DNA of 64,000 bases from Acidobacteriota bacterium (GTDB taxonomy: Bacteria; Acidobacteriota; Blastocatellia; Pyrinomonadales; Pyrinomonadaceae). The notes beneath the pieces are model-generated. The model was not told the origin of the DNA. It was given only the letters and a program-made list of their open reading frames with translations, and made no database searches. Positions 15,864 to 25,071 of this stretch are shown one piece after another. The stretch spans positions 62,001-126,000 of the forward strand of contig JAHBSI010000002.1 in the NCBI GenBank assembly GCA_019639195.1, written 5' to 3'. Position numbers and translations under genes: made by a program. Within the stretch, counting starts at the first letter, position 1; each line of letters opens with the position of its first letter.

Positions 15864-18179
15864 ATGTACCGAAAAAGGATCAGGCGAATCGAACTTGAAA
15901 AGTTCCGCGGGGCTACAACGGCCACGTCGGTTGACTTCGACGTGTCGAAGCCGCTCGTCCTGATGTTCGGTGAAAATGGTTGTGGCAAGTCAACTATTTG
16001 CAATGCTCTGGATTTTGTTTGTAATCAATCGATCGGGTCACTACAGTCCATCAGTTCAACCGACCACACTCACGTGGTATCGATAGGTTCGGACCCTTCG
16101 GAACTAAAGGTTCGCCTCTTTCGAGATGAATCTAGTTGGGAGGCAAGTCAAAAGGGACGGCGGGTTAATGTTGATCCAATCGAAGGTTATCCTTCAGTTA
16201 AAATTCTTAGAAGGTCCGAATTACTCAAATTAGTTGAAGCAGCCCCTTCAGAGCGGTTTGAATCAATACGATCTTTTATTGATTTTCAGAAGTACGAGGT
16301 TAGCGAGCAGAATCTCAGAAATGCTCTAAGGACATCAAAACAGTCGGTCGAACGAAACGCCGAACTCCACACACAGGCGGTTAACCTATTAGACGCCATA
16401 TGGCGAGAGCATGAAGGTCTCGGCGAAACTGCGCGATCGTGGGCCGAAGACATTCTTTCAAAGGATTTGGCGGATGTCAGAACATTGGTTTCTTTATTGA
16501 GCGTGGCAATAAAATCAATCGACGCGTTCGAGTCTTGTAAAAATATTGCTGTAACAGCCAAGGAGAACGTCAACACAGCACAGTCGAGTTTGGATGAGGT
16601 CACCAAGCAGGTTTCAGCTTTTGAAGCCGGCGGAACTTCCGGGCTTGCTCTAGTTGACATGCTTAATCGTGTCAAAGCTGTTATCGCCGAACCTTACAAC
16701 GATAATGAGTGTCCGGCGTGTAAGTCACCATACGATCTAGTTAATCTCCGCGTTGAAGTCGATGAGCGCATTCAAAATCTAAAGACTGCGGACGAGCTCA
16801 ATAAGTCCCTGACAACTGCACAGGAAACCCTAAGAAACAAACAGGCACTATTTGATGAGTCGAAGAGGCAGATGCAACAGGCAATTCGATTTGTTGAAAC
16901 TGCTCTTACAATTCCAGTTAAAGAGTCAATCGAACATGGAGAACTTTCGGAGGAAATTACCCTTGCTTTCGAATCGGTTGAAACGATCACGGAGCAACAA
17001 GTGCATTCGCTCTCGGAAGTTCTCGCAACGCTAAAAGCACCGCTTCAAGAGAAATTAAATGAGCTAAATCGTGAGTTGAATCTTTTCGATTCCTTAAAGC
17101 CTGCCGTCGAACAAATCGAGCGAACAAAGGACGATTTAGAATCCGAAAACGAAATGTGTAAGGGGCTGGACGCAGCTCTAAACATAGTCCTCAAATCGCG
17201 TCTTGAATTCACCGGCGCAATACTCGAATCAGTTTCTGATCAGCTTAAATGTTATTGGGATGCTATTCATCCTGAAGAAACAGCCAAACTTACAAAGCTT
17301 GCCTTAAGTGAAACGACAAAGGGATCTCTAAATCAATTCGGTTCGTTCGGTGAGCATGAAGACATAACACCGCAGGCCTATTTCAGCGAATCTCATCTTG
17401 ATACATTGGGGTTTTGTTACTGGATGGCGATCGCGAAATATTCATCTGGTGGAGATATGACCTTGGTTTTAGATGACGTCTTTACCTCGGTCGATAATCA
17501 ACACGCTTCCCGAATAGTCGATTTGCTCCTAAAAGAGGCGGACAGCTTCAACCAAATCATTGTCGCCACCCATCAGCGACGGTGGCACGACCTCTTTAGG
17601 TTTGGTGTGAAATCGCAGCAAAAGGCCACGGTTCTCGAACTCGACACTTGGGACCATTCCAAGGGAATTGTTGTCTATCCAAGCCTGATGGAGATCGATA
17701 AGCTGAAGTCATTGGTCACCACTGGGCCGTTTGATCGACAAGCGATCAGTTCAAAAGCGGGAGTCTTGCTGGAGCAGGCGTTTGACGAACTTACCAAGCA
17801 GTATAGATCTAAGATGCCGCGTGCTCACCGCAGTGAATATACGCTGGCAAATTATTGGGATGGTACCACCAAACTTTCAAAAAAACTAAAAGTAACAAGA
17901 CCTGCTGGCGAAGGAAATCAGGAAGAAATACTTTTTGAAGAAATTCATCAGAAACTTCAGCCCTATATCGGAACGCGAAATCAGGTCGGAGCGCATTTTA
18001 ATCCGACCGCCGAAGAATTTACTGACTCTGACATAAAGGACTTTGTGGGGCTTACGATCGACTTTGTGGAGAAGTTGTTATGCTCGTCATGCAAAGGTTT
18101 TGCTAATCGAAAAAACAAAAATGACGGTGTATGGCAATGCGATTGCAAAACAACGAAAATGTTGCCGTACGAAATGTAA
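15864..18179 (+). CDS. Rad50/RloC-like ATPase with zinc hook and HEPN-like C-terminus
   Basis: A 771-residue ABC/SMC-type ATPase. Walker A GENGCGKS is at 36-43. A coiled coil flanks a Cys-Pro-Ala-Cys zinc-hook motif at 283-286. The signature-like FSESHLDTLGF and the Walker B LVLDDVFTSVD follow at about 510-545. After the second ATPase half comes a C-terminal domain with R705-NQVGA-H711, which fits the R-x4-6-H motif of HEPN ribonucleases. It ends with paired cysteines (740/743 and 759/761) that may bind zinc. This plan resembles RloC, a tRNA anticodon nuclease with a zinc hook. It directly precedes Mod. ATPase assignment is firm; RNase activity is inferred. Confidence 0.8.
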   Translation: MYRKRIRRIELEKFRGATTATSVDFDVSKPLVLMFGENGCGKSTICNALDFVCNQSIGSLQSISSTDHTHVVSIGSDPSELKVRLFRDESSWEASQKGRRVNVDPIEGYPSVKILRRSELLKLVEAAPSERFESIRSFIDFQKYEVSEQNLRNALRTSKQSVERNAELHTQAVNLLDAIWREHEGLGETARSWAEDILSKDLADVRTLVSLLSVAIKSIDAFESCKNIAVTAKENVNTAQSSLDEVTKQVSAFEAGGTSGLALVDMLNRVKAVIAEPYNDNECPACKSPYDLVNLRVEVDERIQNLKTADELNKSLTTAQETLRNKQALFDESKRQMQQAIRFVETALTIPVKESIEHGELSEEITLAFESVETITEQQVHSLSEVLATLKAPLQEKLNELNRELNLFDSLKPAVEQIERTKDDLESENEMCKGLDAALNIVLKSRLEFTGAILESVSDQLKCYWDAIHPEETAKLTKLALSETTKGSLNQFGSFGEHEDITPQAYFSESHLDTLGFCYWMAIAKYSSGGDMTLVLDDVFTSVDNQHASRIVDLLLKEADSFNQIIVATHQRRWHDLFRFGVKSQQKATVLELDTWDHSKGIVVYPSLMEIDKLKSLVTTGPFDRQAISSKAGVLLEQAFDELTKQYRSKMPRAHRSEYTLANYWDGTTKLSKKLKVTRPAGEGNQEEILFEEIHQKLQPYIGTRNQVGAHFNPTAEEFTDSDIKDFVGLTIDFVEKLLCSSCKGFANRKNKNDGVWQCDCKTTKMLPYEM

Positions 18180-18182
18180 GTA

Positions 18183-19817
18183 ATGGTGTCTAAAAAGACA
18201 AAACTGGAGTTGACCTGGATCGGGAAGGATGAGCGGCCGAGGTTGGAGCCGCGCATTTTGCTTGAGGACAAGGAGCGGTCTTATCATGCGGAGCATCGTG
18301 TTTCGGATGATGATATTTTCGACAATATTCTGATCAAAGGCGACAATCTGCTTGCGCTCAAGGCACTTGAACAGGAATACACCGGAAAAGTTAAATGTAT
18401 CTATATCGACCCGCCGTATAACACAGGCTCGGCCTTTACGCATTACGATGACGGGATCGAACATTCCTTATGGCTTAGTTTGATTCGAGACCGCCTAGAG
18501 CTCCTTCGGAAACTATTGAGTGAAGAAGGCTCGCTTTGGATAACTTTGGACGACACTGAAGTCCATTATTGCAAGATTCTGTGTGACGAGATCTTCGGGC
18601 GAGGAAATTTCGTGACTACTTTTGCGTGGGAAAAGGACAAAGGTCGGCGAAATGACACAGATGTTTCGTCGGCGTTTGACCATGTACTCCTTTTTGCAAA
18701 AAATCGTGACATATGGAGAAATACGCGCAATCTCCTGCCAAGAACTGATGCGCAGAAAAGTCGATACCGAAATCCTGACAATGATCCTCGTGGACCTTGG
18801 TTGCAAGGCGATAACGGTACTGCCAAGAGTGGAACCGATAGTCTTAGATACGAAATCACCCTCCCGTCAGGGCGCGTCGTTGTTCCACCAAAAGGCAACT
18901 ACTGGCGGTTTTCGAAAGAGAACTTCGAGAACGCTAGGAAGGAGAATAGAGTTTATTTTGGGGCTAAAGGCGACGGCCTGCCGCTTATCAAGAGGTATAT
19001 CACGGACGTCAAGGATGGCGTAGTGCCACGCAACTGGTGGACAGGCGAGGAAGCAGGAACAAACCAAGACGCAAAAAGAGACCATCTACGAAAACTATTA
19101 CCCGATATAGAACCTTTTGGGACACCGAAGCCTGAGCAGCTTGTAAAATTGATGCTCGAGATTTCAACTAACGCCAGTGATCTTGTTTTAGATTCTTTTG
19201 GCGGATCAGGCACAACCGCAGCTGTAGCACACAAAATGAAACGCCGCTGGATAATGGTCGAGTTGGGCGATCATTGCTATACACATGTTATCCCGCGTTT
19301 GAAAAAGGTGATCGACGGCGAAGATCAGGGCGGCATTACAAAAGCGGTCGATTGGAAGGGCGGCGGCGGTTTCCGGTTTTACGAGCTTGCCCCGAGCCTT
19401 TTGAAAAAGGACAAGTGGGACAATTACATTATCAATCCCGAATACAACGCCGAAATGCTGACCGAAGCGATGTGCAAACATCTCGGGTTTACATACGAGC
19501 CTTCGGACAGCATCTATTGGATGCACGGGCATTCGACCGAATCGGATTTTATCTATGTGACCACGCAGAACCTGACGCGGGAAACCTTGCAGGCGATCTC
19601 CGACGAGGTCGGCGACGAACGCACTCTGCTGATATGTTGCAAGGCATTCCGAGCCGGAAAGAACGAGTTCGCAAACCTGACACTAGAGAAAATACCGAAC
19701 GCAATACTGAAACGCTGCGAATGGGATAAGGACGATTATTCGCTGCAAGTAGAGAGCCTGACCGTCAAGGAACCAGAACCGGGAACACAGCAAGGCTTGG
19801 TTTTTGATGAGGAGTAA
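18183..19817 (+). CDS. Type III-like DNA adenine methyltransferase (Mod)
   Basis: A 544-residue DNA methyltransferase. The catalytic DPPY motif is at 76-79 and precedes the SAM-binding motif DSFGGSGTT (about 336-344), which is the beta-class order typical of type III Mod subunits and N6-adenine methylation. The C-terminal 150 residues form a variable region that would carry target recognition together with the centre. It starts 3 bases after the ATPase gene and lies 36 bases before Res. It would protect host DNA and direct the complex. Confidence 0.88.
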   Translation: MVSKKTKLELTWIGKDERPRLEPRILLEDKERSYHAEHRVSDDDIFDNILIKGDNLLALKALEQEYTGKVKCIYIDPPYNTGSAFTHYDDGIEHSLWLSLIRDRLELLRKLLSEEGSLWITLDDTEVHYCKILCDEIFGRGNFVTTFAWEKDKGRRNDTDVSSAFDHVLLFAKNRDIWRNTRNLLPRTDAQKSRYRNPDNDPRGPWLQGDNGTAKSGTDSLRYEITLPSGRVVVPPKGNYWRFSKENFENARKENRVYFGAKGDGLPLIKRYITDVKDGVVPRNWWTGEEAGTNQDAKRDHLRKLLPDIEPFGTPKPEQLVKLMLEISTNASDLVLDSFGGSGTTAAVAHKMKRRWIMVELGDHCYTHVIPRLKKVIDGEDQGGITKAVDWKGGGGFRFYELAPSLLKKDKWDNYIINPEYNAEMLTEAMCKHLGFTYEPSDSIYWMHGHSTESDFIYVTTQNLTRETLQAISDEVGDERTLLICCKAFRAGKNEFANLTLEKIPNAILKRCEWDKDDYSLQVESLTVKEPEPGTQQGLVFDEE

Positions 19818-19853
19818 TAAAATTCACCACGCACCAAGCGGTGAGCACGATAA

Positions 19854-22544
19854 ATGACAGATCGTATAGTCAATACAATTTCTGCCCGGCTTTCGTTACG
19901 CCCTCCTCAGCGCGAATCGCTGCAAATACTTGCACGTCTAAATGAGATCGTCGAGTTTTCAAAAGAGACCGATACGGCGGCAGCATTGGAAGTTATTAAG
20001 TCGGAATATCCGAACGTAGATGATTTTGAGCGCGATTTTCCGTCACTCTGTTTTGCTCTTGCGACAGGTGTCGGCAAGACAAGGCTAATGGGCGCATTTA
20101 TCGCCTATCTTAATCAGGCGAAGTCGATAAGACACTTTTTCGTATTGGCCCCGAATTTGACGATCTACAATAAACTGATAGCTGACTTTACGCCGAACAC
20201 ATCGAAATATGTCTTCACCGGACTCGAAGCCTTTGCGATAGAGCCGCCCGAAATTATCACAGGCGACAACTATGAATCGGGACGTGGCGTGCGTGCCGCC
20301 GACCTTTTCGGTGAAACTGCGATTCACATAAACATCTTCAACATATCGAAGATCAATTCTGAGGTTCGCGGCGGGAAAGCTCCGCGCATAAAACGCCTAT
20401 CGGAATATATCGGTGAAAGCTATTTCAACTACTTAGCCGGACTGAACGATCTTGTTCTGTTGATGGACGAATCGCACCGCTATCGCGGCTCTGCCGGCAT
20501 CAATGCCATTAACGAACTGAAACCGATCCTCGGCCTTGAACTGACCGCGACTCCGCAGATCGAATCGGGAACACGCGCGATTCCGTTCAAAAACGTCATA
20601 TACAGCTACCCGCTGTCGAAGGCACTTGATGACGGCTTTGTGAAGGAACCGACTGTCGCGACCCGCGAAAATTTCAATCCGGCAAACTATTCAGCCGAGC
20701 AACTCGAAACCATCAAGCTGGAAGATGGCGTCCGTATCCATGAAAGTACAAAGGTCGATCTTGAAACGTTTGCCAAGCAGAATGATCAGAAAGTAGTAAA
20801 GCCTTTTATGCTGGTCGTTGCTCGTGATACAGACCACGCCGGCGAACTGATTACAAAGATAAAATCAGATGATTTCTTTGAGGGCAGATATCGCGACAAG
20901 GTTATCACTGTCCATTCCAATCAACGTGGCGAAGAAGCGGAAGAAACGGTTAAGAGCTTACTTGCGGTAGAAGATCCGGCTGAGCCGACCGAGATCGTAA
21001 TTCACGTCAATATGCTCAAAGAAGGTTGGGACGTGACCAATCTCTATACGATCGTCCCTTTGCGTGCGGCAAATTCGAAAACTCTGGTCGAGCAGTCCAT
21101 CGGACGTGGTTTGCGTCTTCCGTACGGCAAACGCGTCGGCGTAGGCGCGGTTGATAGGCTGACCATCGTCGCTCATGACAAATTCCAGGAGATCGTTGAT
21201 GAGGCAAATCGCCCGGATTCGGCTTTGAAGATCGTGCCGGTTTACATCGGTCGCGATATTGCCACGGAAGAAAGAAAATCTGTTTCAGTCGCGCCCGCGA
21301 TTGAAACTGCTCTTTTTGGGCCTGATACAACCTCTACGGAGGAACCGGCTCCAGTTCCAACGGTTAATCAGCCAACTTTTGTTTTTGAAAATCCACTGGA
21401 TCTTGAAGTTGCACGAACGACATACGAGGTGATCAAGAAGTTCGAACGATTAGGAAGTTCGGCTGAACTAAAGACGCCCGACATACAGGCGGAGATAATT
21501 CGTGAAGTAAAAGAGGCTCTTCCACTCCCGGCTCAGGCGTCCTTCGCTGAGATGAACGAGGAACCTGATTTTGAACGGATCGTCGAGAAGGTAACCGAGA
21601 AGTTTGTCGAGATGACGATCGACATTCCGCGAATCATTGTTCTTCCAAAGGGTAATGCTGAATGGTCCTACGAAGATTTTGAACTAGATACAGTAAATCT
21701 GAATCTGCAGCCTGTCTCGCAGGATATCCTCCTCCAAAGTCTTCAAAATAATCGTCGTGAAAGATTATCGGATCTGGACGGAATGCAGACCGAGATAGTT
21801 CTGGAGAACTACATCGTTAGGTCGTTGATCGACTACGACGATATCTCGTACGACGACCACTCGGAACTGCTTTACGAGCTAAGCGGCAATGTGATCACGC
21901 ATCTTCGATCCTATCTTTCTGATGAAAAGGATGTGTCGAATGTATTGCAGTATCATTCGAAGCGTATTGCCGAACTAATACACGCTCAAATGGCTGCTCA
22001 CCAAAAGCAGAATAAGACTGAATACGAGGTAAGGACAACAAAAGGATTCGTTACTTTGCGGACTGCTGCATATTCGATCGATGCGTCGGAGTTGGCCCGC
22101 AATTTCCGTGCTCCGGTCGATAATCCGCAGCAGATTCGGTCGATGCATTTCGGCGGCTTCCAGAAATGTCTCTATTCAATGCAAAAATTCGATTCGGATT
22201 CGGAACGTCGTCTAGCGGTGATTCTCGAAGACGATCCCGAAGTAATCAAATGGTTCAAGCCGTCAAGAAACACCTTGCAGATTTTCTACCATCAAGATCA
22301 CCAGTACGAGCCTGACTTTATCGTTGAAACCACAAACGGAAAGTTTGTCTGCGAAGTGAAGCGAGAAGATGATATCGAGGATGCGACCGTCCAGGACAAA
22401 GCCAAAGCTGCTCGCCAATGGTGTGAACACGCTTCACTTCATGAGGCCGCCGTCGGCGGGAAAAAATGGTCCTACCATGTGATTCCGCATACTTTACTTA
22501 ATTCAAATATGTCATGGGAGGGCTTAATACGAGTCGTAAGCTAA
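19854..22544 (+). CDS. Type III-like restriction endonuclease subunit (Res)
   Basis: An 896-residue superfamily 2 helicase-nuclease. Walker A TGVGKT is at 71-76, the DESH box at 205-208, LTATPQ soon after, and a helicase C-lobe with SIGRGLRLPYGKR (about 415-427). The C-terminus has a PD-(D/E)xK nuclease core: YEPDFIVETTNGKFVCEVKR, with catalytic D and E-x-K, at about 822-841. The layout matches the BPTD_3080-type restriction subunits. Together with Mod it forms the cutting complex. The gene's last bases overlap a short HNH-like reading frame. Confidence 0.88.
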   Translation: MTDRIVNTISARLSLRPPQRESLQILARLNEIVEFSKETDTAAALEVIKSEYPNVDDFERDFPSLCFALATGVGKTRLMGAFIAYLNQAKSIRHFFVLAPNLTIYNKLIADFTPNTSKYVFTGLEAFAIEPPEIITGDNYESGRGVRAADLFGETAIHINIFNISKINSEVRGGKAPRIKRLSEYIGESYFNYLAGLNDLVLLMDESHRYRGSAGINAINELKPILGLELTATPQIESGTRAIPFKNVIYSYPLSKALDDGFVKEPTVATRENFNPANYSAEQLETIKLEDGVRIHESTKVDLETFAKQNDQKVVKPFMLVVARDTDHAGELITKIKSDDFFEGRYRDKVITVHSNQRGEEAEETVKSLLAVEDPAEPTEIVIHVNMLKEGWDVTNLYTIVPLRAANSKTLVEQSIGRGLRLPYGKRVGVGAVDRLTIVAHDKFQEIVDEANRPDSALKIVPVYIGRDIATEERKSVSVAPAIETALFGPDTTSTEEPAPVPTVNQPTFVFENPLDLEVARTTYEVIKKFERLGSSAELKTPDIQAEIIREVKEALPLPAQASFAEMNEEPDFERIVEKVTEKFVEMTIDIPRIIVLPKGNAEWSYEDFELDTVNLNLQPVSQDILLQSLQNNRRERLSDLDGMQTEIVLENYIVRSLIDYDDISYDDHSELLYELSGNVITHLRSYLSDEKDVSNVLQYHSKRIAELIHAQMAAHQKQNKTEYEVRTTKGFVTLRTAAYSIDASELARNFRAPVDNPQQIRSMHFGGFQKCLYSMQKFDSDSERRLAVILEDDPEVIKWFKPSRNTLQIFYHQDHQYEPDFIVETTNGKFVCEVKREDDIEDATVQDKAKAARQWCEHASLHEAAVGGKKWSYHVIPHTLLNSNMSWEGLIRVVS

Positions 22545-22630
22545 CCATCAAAAGAAAGGAAATCTCAGATAAGGATAAGCACATCGTGTTTATGAAATCT
22601 GGCGGCTGCTGTGCGTTCAACTTAAAATGA
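22514..22630 (+). pseudogene. Stub of an HNH-like gene fused to the end of the R-M operon
   Basis: A 38-codon reading frame that starts inside the last 31 bases of Res (ATGGGAGGG), an overlap typical of operon genes, and stops after KSGGCCAFNLK. The stretch SDKDKHIVFMKSGGCCAF recalls the start of HNH-type proteins, where a short helix leads to an Arg/Gly-Cys-x-Phe segment that begins the zinc-binding nuclease domain. No continuation is visible in the next 270 bases in any frame. It is probably a broken remnant, though a genuine micro-protein cannot be excluded. Confidence 0.35.
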
Positions 22631-22905
22631 TTCGACTTATGGTGGCGAATTGACAAGGTTGTTTAGTATAGGTCAGGACTCAGACGCGGAAAGGTTTCTT
22701 GCCAAACGTTTTTCTGTAGGTAAATTCACGTACCCAAAGTGAACCGCGGACAGGCAGAACCTTGGACAAAGATGAATTTTCGTGTCGGCCTTTGAGTCAC
22801 CCCACACATTGAACCATTTGAGATTCCACTTCATTCTAGCTGCTTTCGCTTTTCAGAATCACTCTGATCGTCAGGCGAGGGGCCCCTTGATTCCATCATT
22901 CTCTG
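22631..22905. other. Intergenic region with no supported gene
   Basis: About 275 bases between the HNH-like stub and the CapP-like gene. I see no reading frame with a ribosome site, no hairpin terminator and no clear promoter pair. It may be decayed coding sequence left by a deletion. Confidence 0.5.
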
Positions 22906-23547
22906 TCAGGTTCTTTTTTTCTTGCGATTCTTGATGAAACTTGGCCGCTTATAAACCGGAGTGCCAAAGATCTGCTCCTCCAGCTTTTTGAACTGGACCT
23001 TTTTACACGAACCGACTTCGATCCGCTTGAACCTTTCAAAGCGTTTCACGAGAAATGTGTAACTGACTGGTGCAGGACAAGCGCTCTTAAATCGAACAAT
23101 GTGCTCAGGCGTACACGCGGCCGGTGGGACACCGAAATTTTCTAGGTCCGTCAACATCTCGGTGTCCGGGTAAATGAATTGCGCGGCGAAAACCTCAGCT
23201 CCGATCTCGACAAAATTATTGTCATCATACGCCCCGCATTTATGAACCCCGTCAAGGATCGCGTCGCGATCGACCCAGTGGTGCTTAAGCTCATGTACCA
23301 GCGCGAATATCTTCGGCTCATTCGGAAGGTTTTTGTCGACCATGACGGACGGCTCACCGTCGGCGAAATAACAGGCCTTGATTTTCCGACCTTTTGGAAT
23401 CCAATAGTCTATCTTGACGCCTTCTGATTTATATATGCTTCGAATTAGCGTTAGATTTATCTTCGACGTCTCTACTTTGTAGAGTACTCGCTTCGCCATA
23501 GCGAGAGCCTTTAGACGCTGATAGTATTGTGCAGGAGTTTCGGGCAT
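22906..23547 (-). CDS. capP: ImmA/IrrE-type metallopeptidase, probable CapP
   Basis: A 213-residue zinc peptidase of the ImmA/IrrE (COG2856) family. The HExxH zinc motif is in VHELKHHW (about residues 87-94), with a later glutamate-rich helix (NNFVEIGAEVFAAQFIYP) supplying the third ligand. The last 20 residues are very basic. It is encoded just after an XRE repressor gene and divergent from a CBASS operon. This is the arrangement of the known CapH/CapP control pair, in which CapP cleaves the CapH repressor after DNA damage. The peptidase family is confident; the CapP role is inferred from position. Confidence 0.8.
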   Translation of the reverse strand: MPETPAQYYQRLKALAMAKRVLYKVETSKINLTLIRSIYKSEGVKIDYWIPKGRKIKACYFADGEPSVMVDKNLPNEPKIFALVHELKHHWVDRDAILDGVHKCGAYDDNNFVEIGAEVFAAQFIYPDTEMLTDLENFGVPPAACTPEHIVRFKSACPAPVSYTFLVKRFERFKRIEVGSCKKVQFKKLEEQIFGTPVYKRPSFIKNRKKKRT

Positions 23548-23651
23548 GCGTTCTGGCTAGATGGCTTCACTGTACAAAATGCCCCAGTTGTCCGATCAAG
23601 GTATCGTCTAATTTATTTCACCCGCGTTCAAATCTCCGAGTTGATAGCAGA

Positions 23652-24023
23652 CTATTTTGCTTTGCGTTTTTTCGTGGCTGCTTGAGCCTCCTTTAGCCGT
23701 TGGCGACTCTTCCGGAATAAAGCGTATTCGGTAAGGTCGGCTATATCCTCATCTTTGAGTTCGCCTAGAGCGCTGGTAAGAGCTGCCAGCTTCGGTATGT
23801 CCGCTTCCGGAAAGAACACGGACACATTCACCGAAAAAGCCTTCGCGAGTTTGTGTAGGTCCATCGCCGAAGGCTTGTACGTCGCGCTTTCCCATCTAGA
23901 AATTGTGTTCGCAGTCGTGCCGACCAACTCGGCAAGCTGCTCCTGATTGATCCCAACTCCGTCGCCGAAGGCGGCGCGCAATTCGCGAATGCGCTTTCCG
24001 ATTGATTCGTACAAGTCGCTCAT
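23652..24023 (-). CDS. capH: XRE-family repressor, probable CapH
   Basis: A 123-residue HTH_XRE protein. The helix-turn-helix spans about residues 18-62 (INQEQLAELVGTTANTISRW is the recognition part). The C-terminal half is helical and ends in a Lys/Arg-rich tail, a suitable dimerisation and cleavage region. I chose the ATG at 24,023 because the region upstream holds the palindromic operator; an in-frame start at 24,047 would add 8 residues inside it. It is divergent from CBASS and upstream of the metallopeptidase gene, matching CapH. Confidence 0.78.
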   Translation of the reverse strand: MSDLYESIGKRIRELRAAFGDGVGINQEQLAELVGTTANTISRWESATYKPSAMDLHKLAKAFSVNVSVFFPEADIPKLAALTSALGELKDEDIADLTEYALFRKSRQRLKEAQAATKKRKAK

Positions 24024-24024
24024 A

Positions 24025-24056
24025 TAGGTTCCTATTTTAGGAAGCAAAACTTCCTA
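24025..24056. promoter_or_regulatory. Palindromic candidate operator for CapH
   Basis: A perfect inverted repeat TAGGAAG-CAAAA-CTTCCTA at 24,038-24,056, preceded by a second short palindrome TAGGTTCCTA at 24,025-24,034. Both lie in the short gap between the divergent repressor and CBASS genes, 7 bases before a TTGACA box. They share TAGG and CCTA half-sites, as expected for a dimeric XRE repressor that controls both directions. Confidence 0.6.
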
Positions 24057-24062
24057 CAAAAG

Positions 24063-24092
24063 TTGACAAGAAAATGCTCGGACGATTAGGAT
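24063..24092 (+). promoter_or_regulatory. Candidate sigma-70 promoter of the CBASS operon
   Basis: TTGACA (a perfect -35 box), 18 bases, then TAGGAT. It lies immediately downstream of the palindromic operator and 54 bases before the Cap6 ATG. Repressor bound at the palindrome would sit against the -35 box. Confidence 0.5.
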
Positions 24093-24145
24093 ATGAATAT
24101 TCCCACAACAGGATATTACGAAATGGGTCGAATTTTCTAGTGGTT

Positions 24146-25057
24146 ATGAGCATAAATAGCACGAAACGTGAATTTTCTGAAGAACTGCCGGCCGCGATTC
24201 TTGATCGAAGAAGGCTACCGGACACGCAGTTCGACCTTCTTTGGGACTCGATCTTTCTGGAGAAAGACATGAAAGATCAGTTGGTAAATCAGGCCGTCGT
24301 TGGAATGACTCTCCGCGCGAATGGGCTAGGCCGCGAGGTGATTCCTACTCACGGTGTTGTACTGCTGATCGGACCACCGGGAACGGGTAAGACATCATTA
24401 GCTCGGGGGCTAGCCTCGCGAATTGCCTCGGTGATCAGCGGAGGGGCAACGTTCCTCGAGATAGAGCCACATGCGCTTACGAGTTCGGCAATGGGCAAAA
24501 CGCAACGAGAGGTAACCAAACTTCTGGGTTCGACAATTCCTGAATATGCCGCAGCCGGACCCGTCATTGTGCTGCTTGACGAAGTCGAAACTTTGGCAAC
24601 CGACCGGCAAAAACTGAGCATGGAGGCAAACCCTATCGACGTGCACCGTGCGACTGATGCGGTGCTCGCCCAACTCGACCATCTTGCCGAGAAATACTCC
24701 CGGTTACTGTTCATCGCGACTAGCAATTTTGAGGGAGCGATTGACGAAGCCTTCCTATCACGATGTGATCTGGTCATACAGGTTCCGCTTCCGAACACGG
24801 AGGCTCGACGGTCAATTCTCAAAGACACGATTGAAGGATTAGGAAAACAATTCCCTGCGGTTCGCAAACTCATTAGCTCGACTGAGTTCGAGAAGGTCGT
24901 CCAGATCTCAAACGGCGTCGATGGGCGAAGCTTACGAAAAATGATTGCGAGTGCGTGCGCTTACAAAAAGGAATCCGCGATCGATCCTGGAAAACTTACA
25001 GCGGAGTCTCTGTTAAAAGCGGCAGTAGCTCTTGCGGCCACAAAGCGAGTGAAATAA
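24146..25057 (+). CDS. cap6: Cap6, TRIP13/Pch2-like AAA+ remodeller (CBASS)
   Basis: A 303-residue AAA+ ATPase of the TRIP13/Pch2 type. Walker A GPPGTGKT is at 76-83, Walker B VIVLLDEVETLA at about 140-151, a sensor segment FIATSNFEGAIDEAFLSRCD follows, and an arginine lies at its end. In type III CBASS the TRIP13-like protein opens the HORMA protein and switches off the nucleotidyltransferase, so it limits false alarms. I chose the ATG at 24,146, because an upstream ATG at 24,074 lies inside the predicted promoter. Neighbouring HORMA and CD-NTase genes make this assignment secure. Confidence 0.88.
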   Translation: MSINSTKREFSEELPAAILDRRRLPDTQFDLLWDSIFLEKDMKDQLVNQAVVGMTLRANGLGREVIPTHGVVLLIGPPGTGKTSLARGLASRIASVISGGATFLEIEPHALTSSAMGKTQREVTKLLGSTIPEYAAAGPVIVLLDEVETLATDRQKLSMEANPIDVHRATDAVLAQLDHLAEKYSRLLFIATSNFEGAIDEAFLSRCDLVIQVPLPNTEARRSILKDTIEGLGKQFPAVRKLISSTEFEKVVQISNGVDGRSLRKMIASACAYKKESAIDPGKLTAESLLKAAVALAATKRVK

Positions 25058-25071
25058 TGAAGGGGAGTTTT

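Noticed and set aside
12774..22544. Assignment of the helicase operon to DISARM or BREX
   Set aside because: There is no DUF1998 protein, PLD nuclease, PglX or PglZ gene. The Mod/Res pair fits a type III-like R-M system instead.
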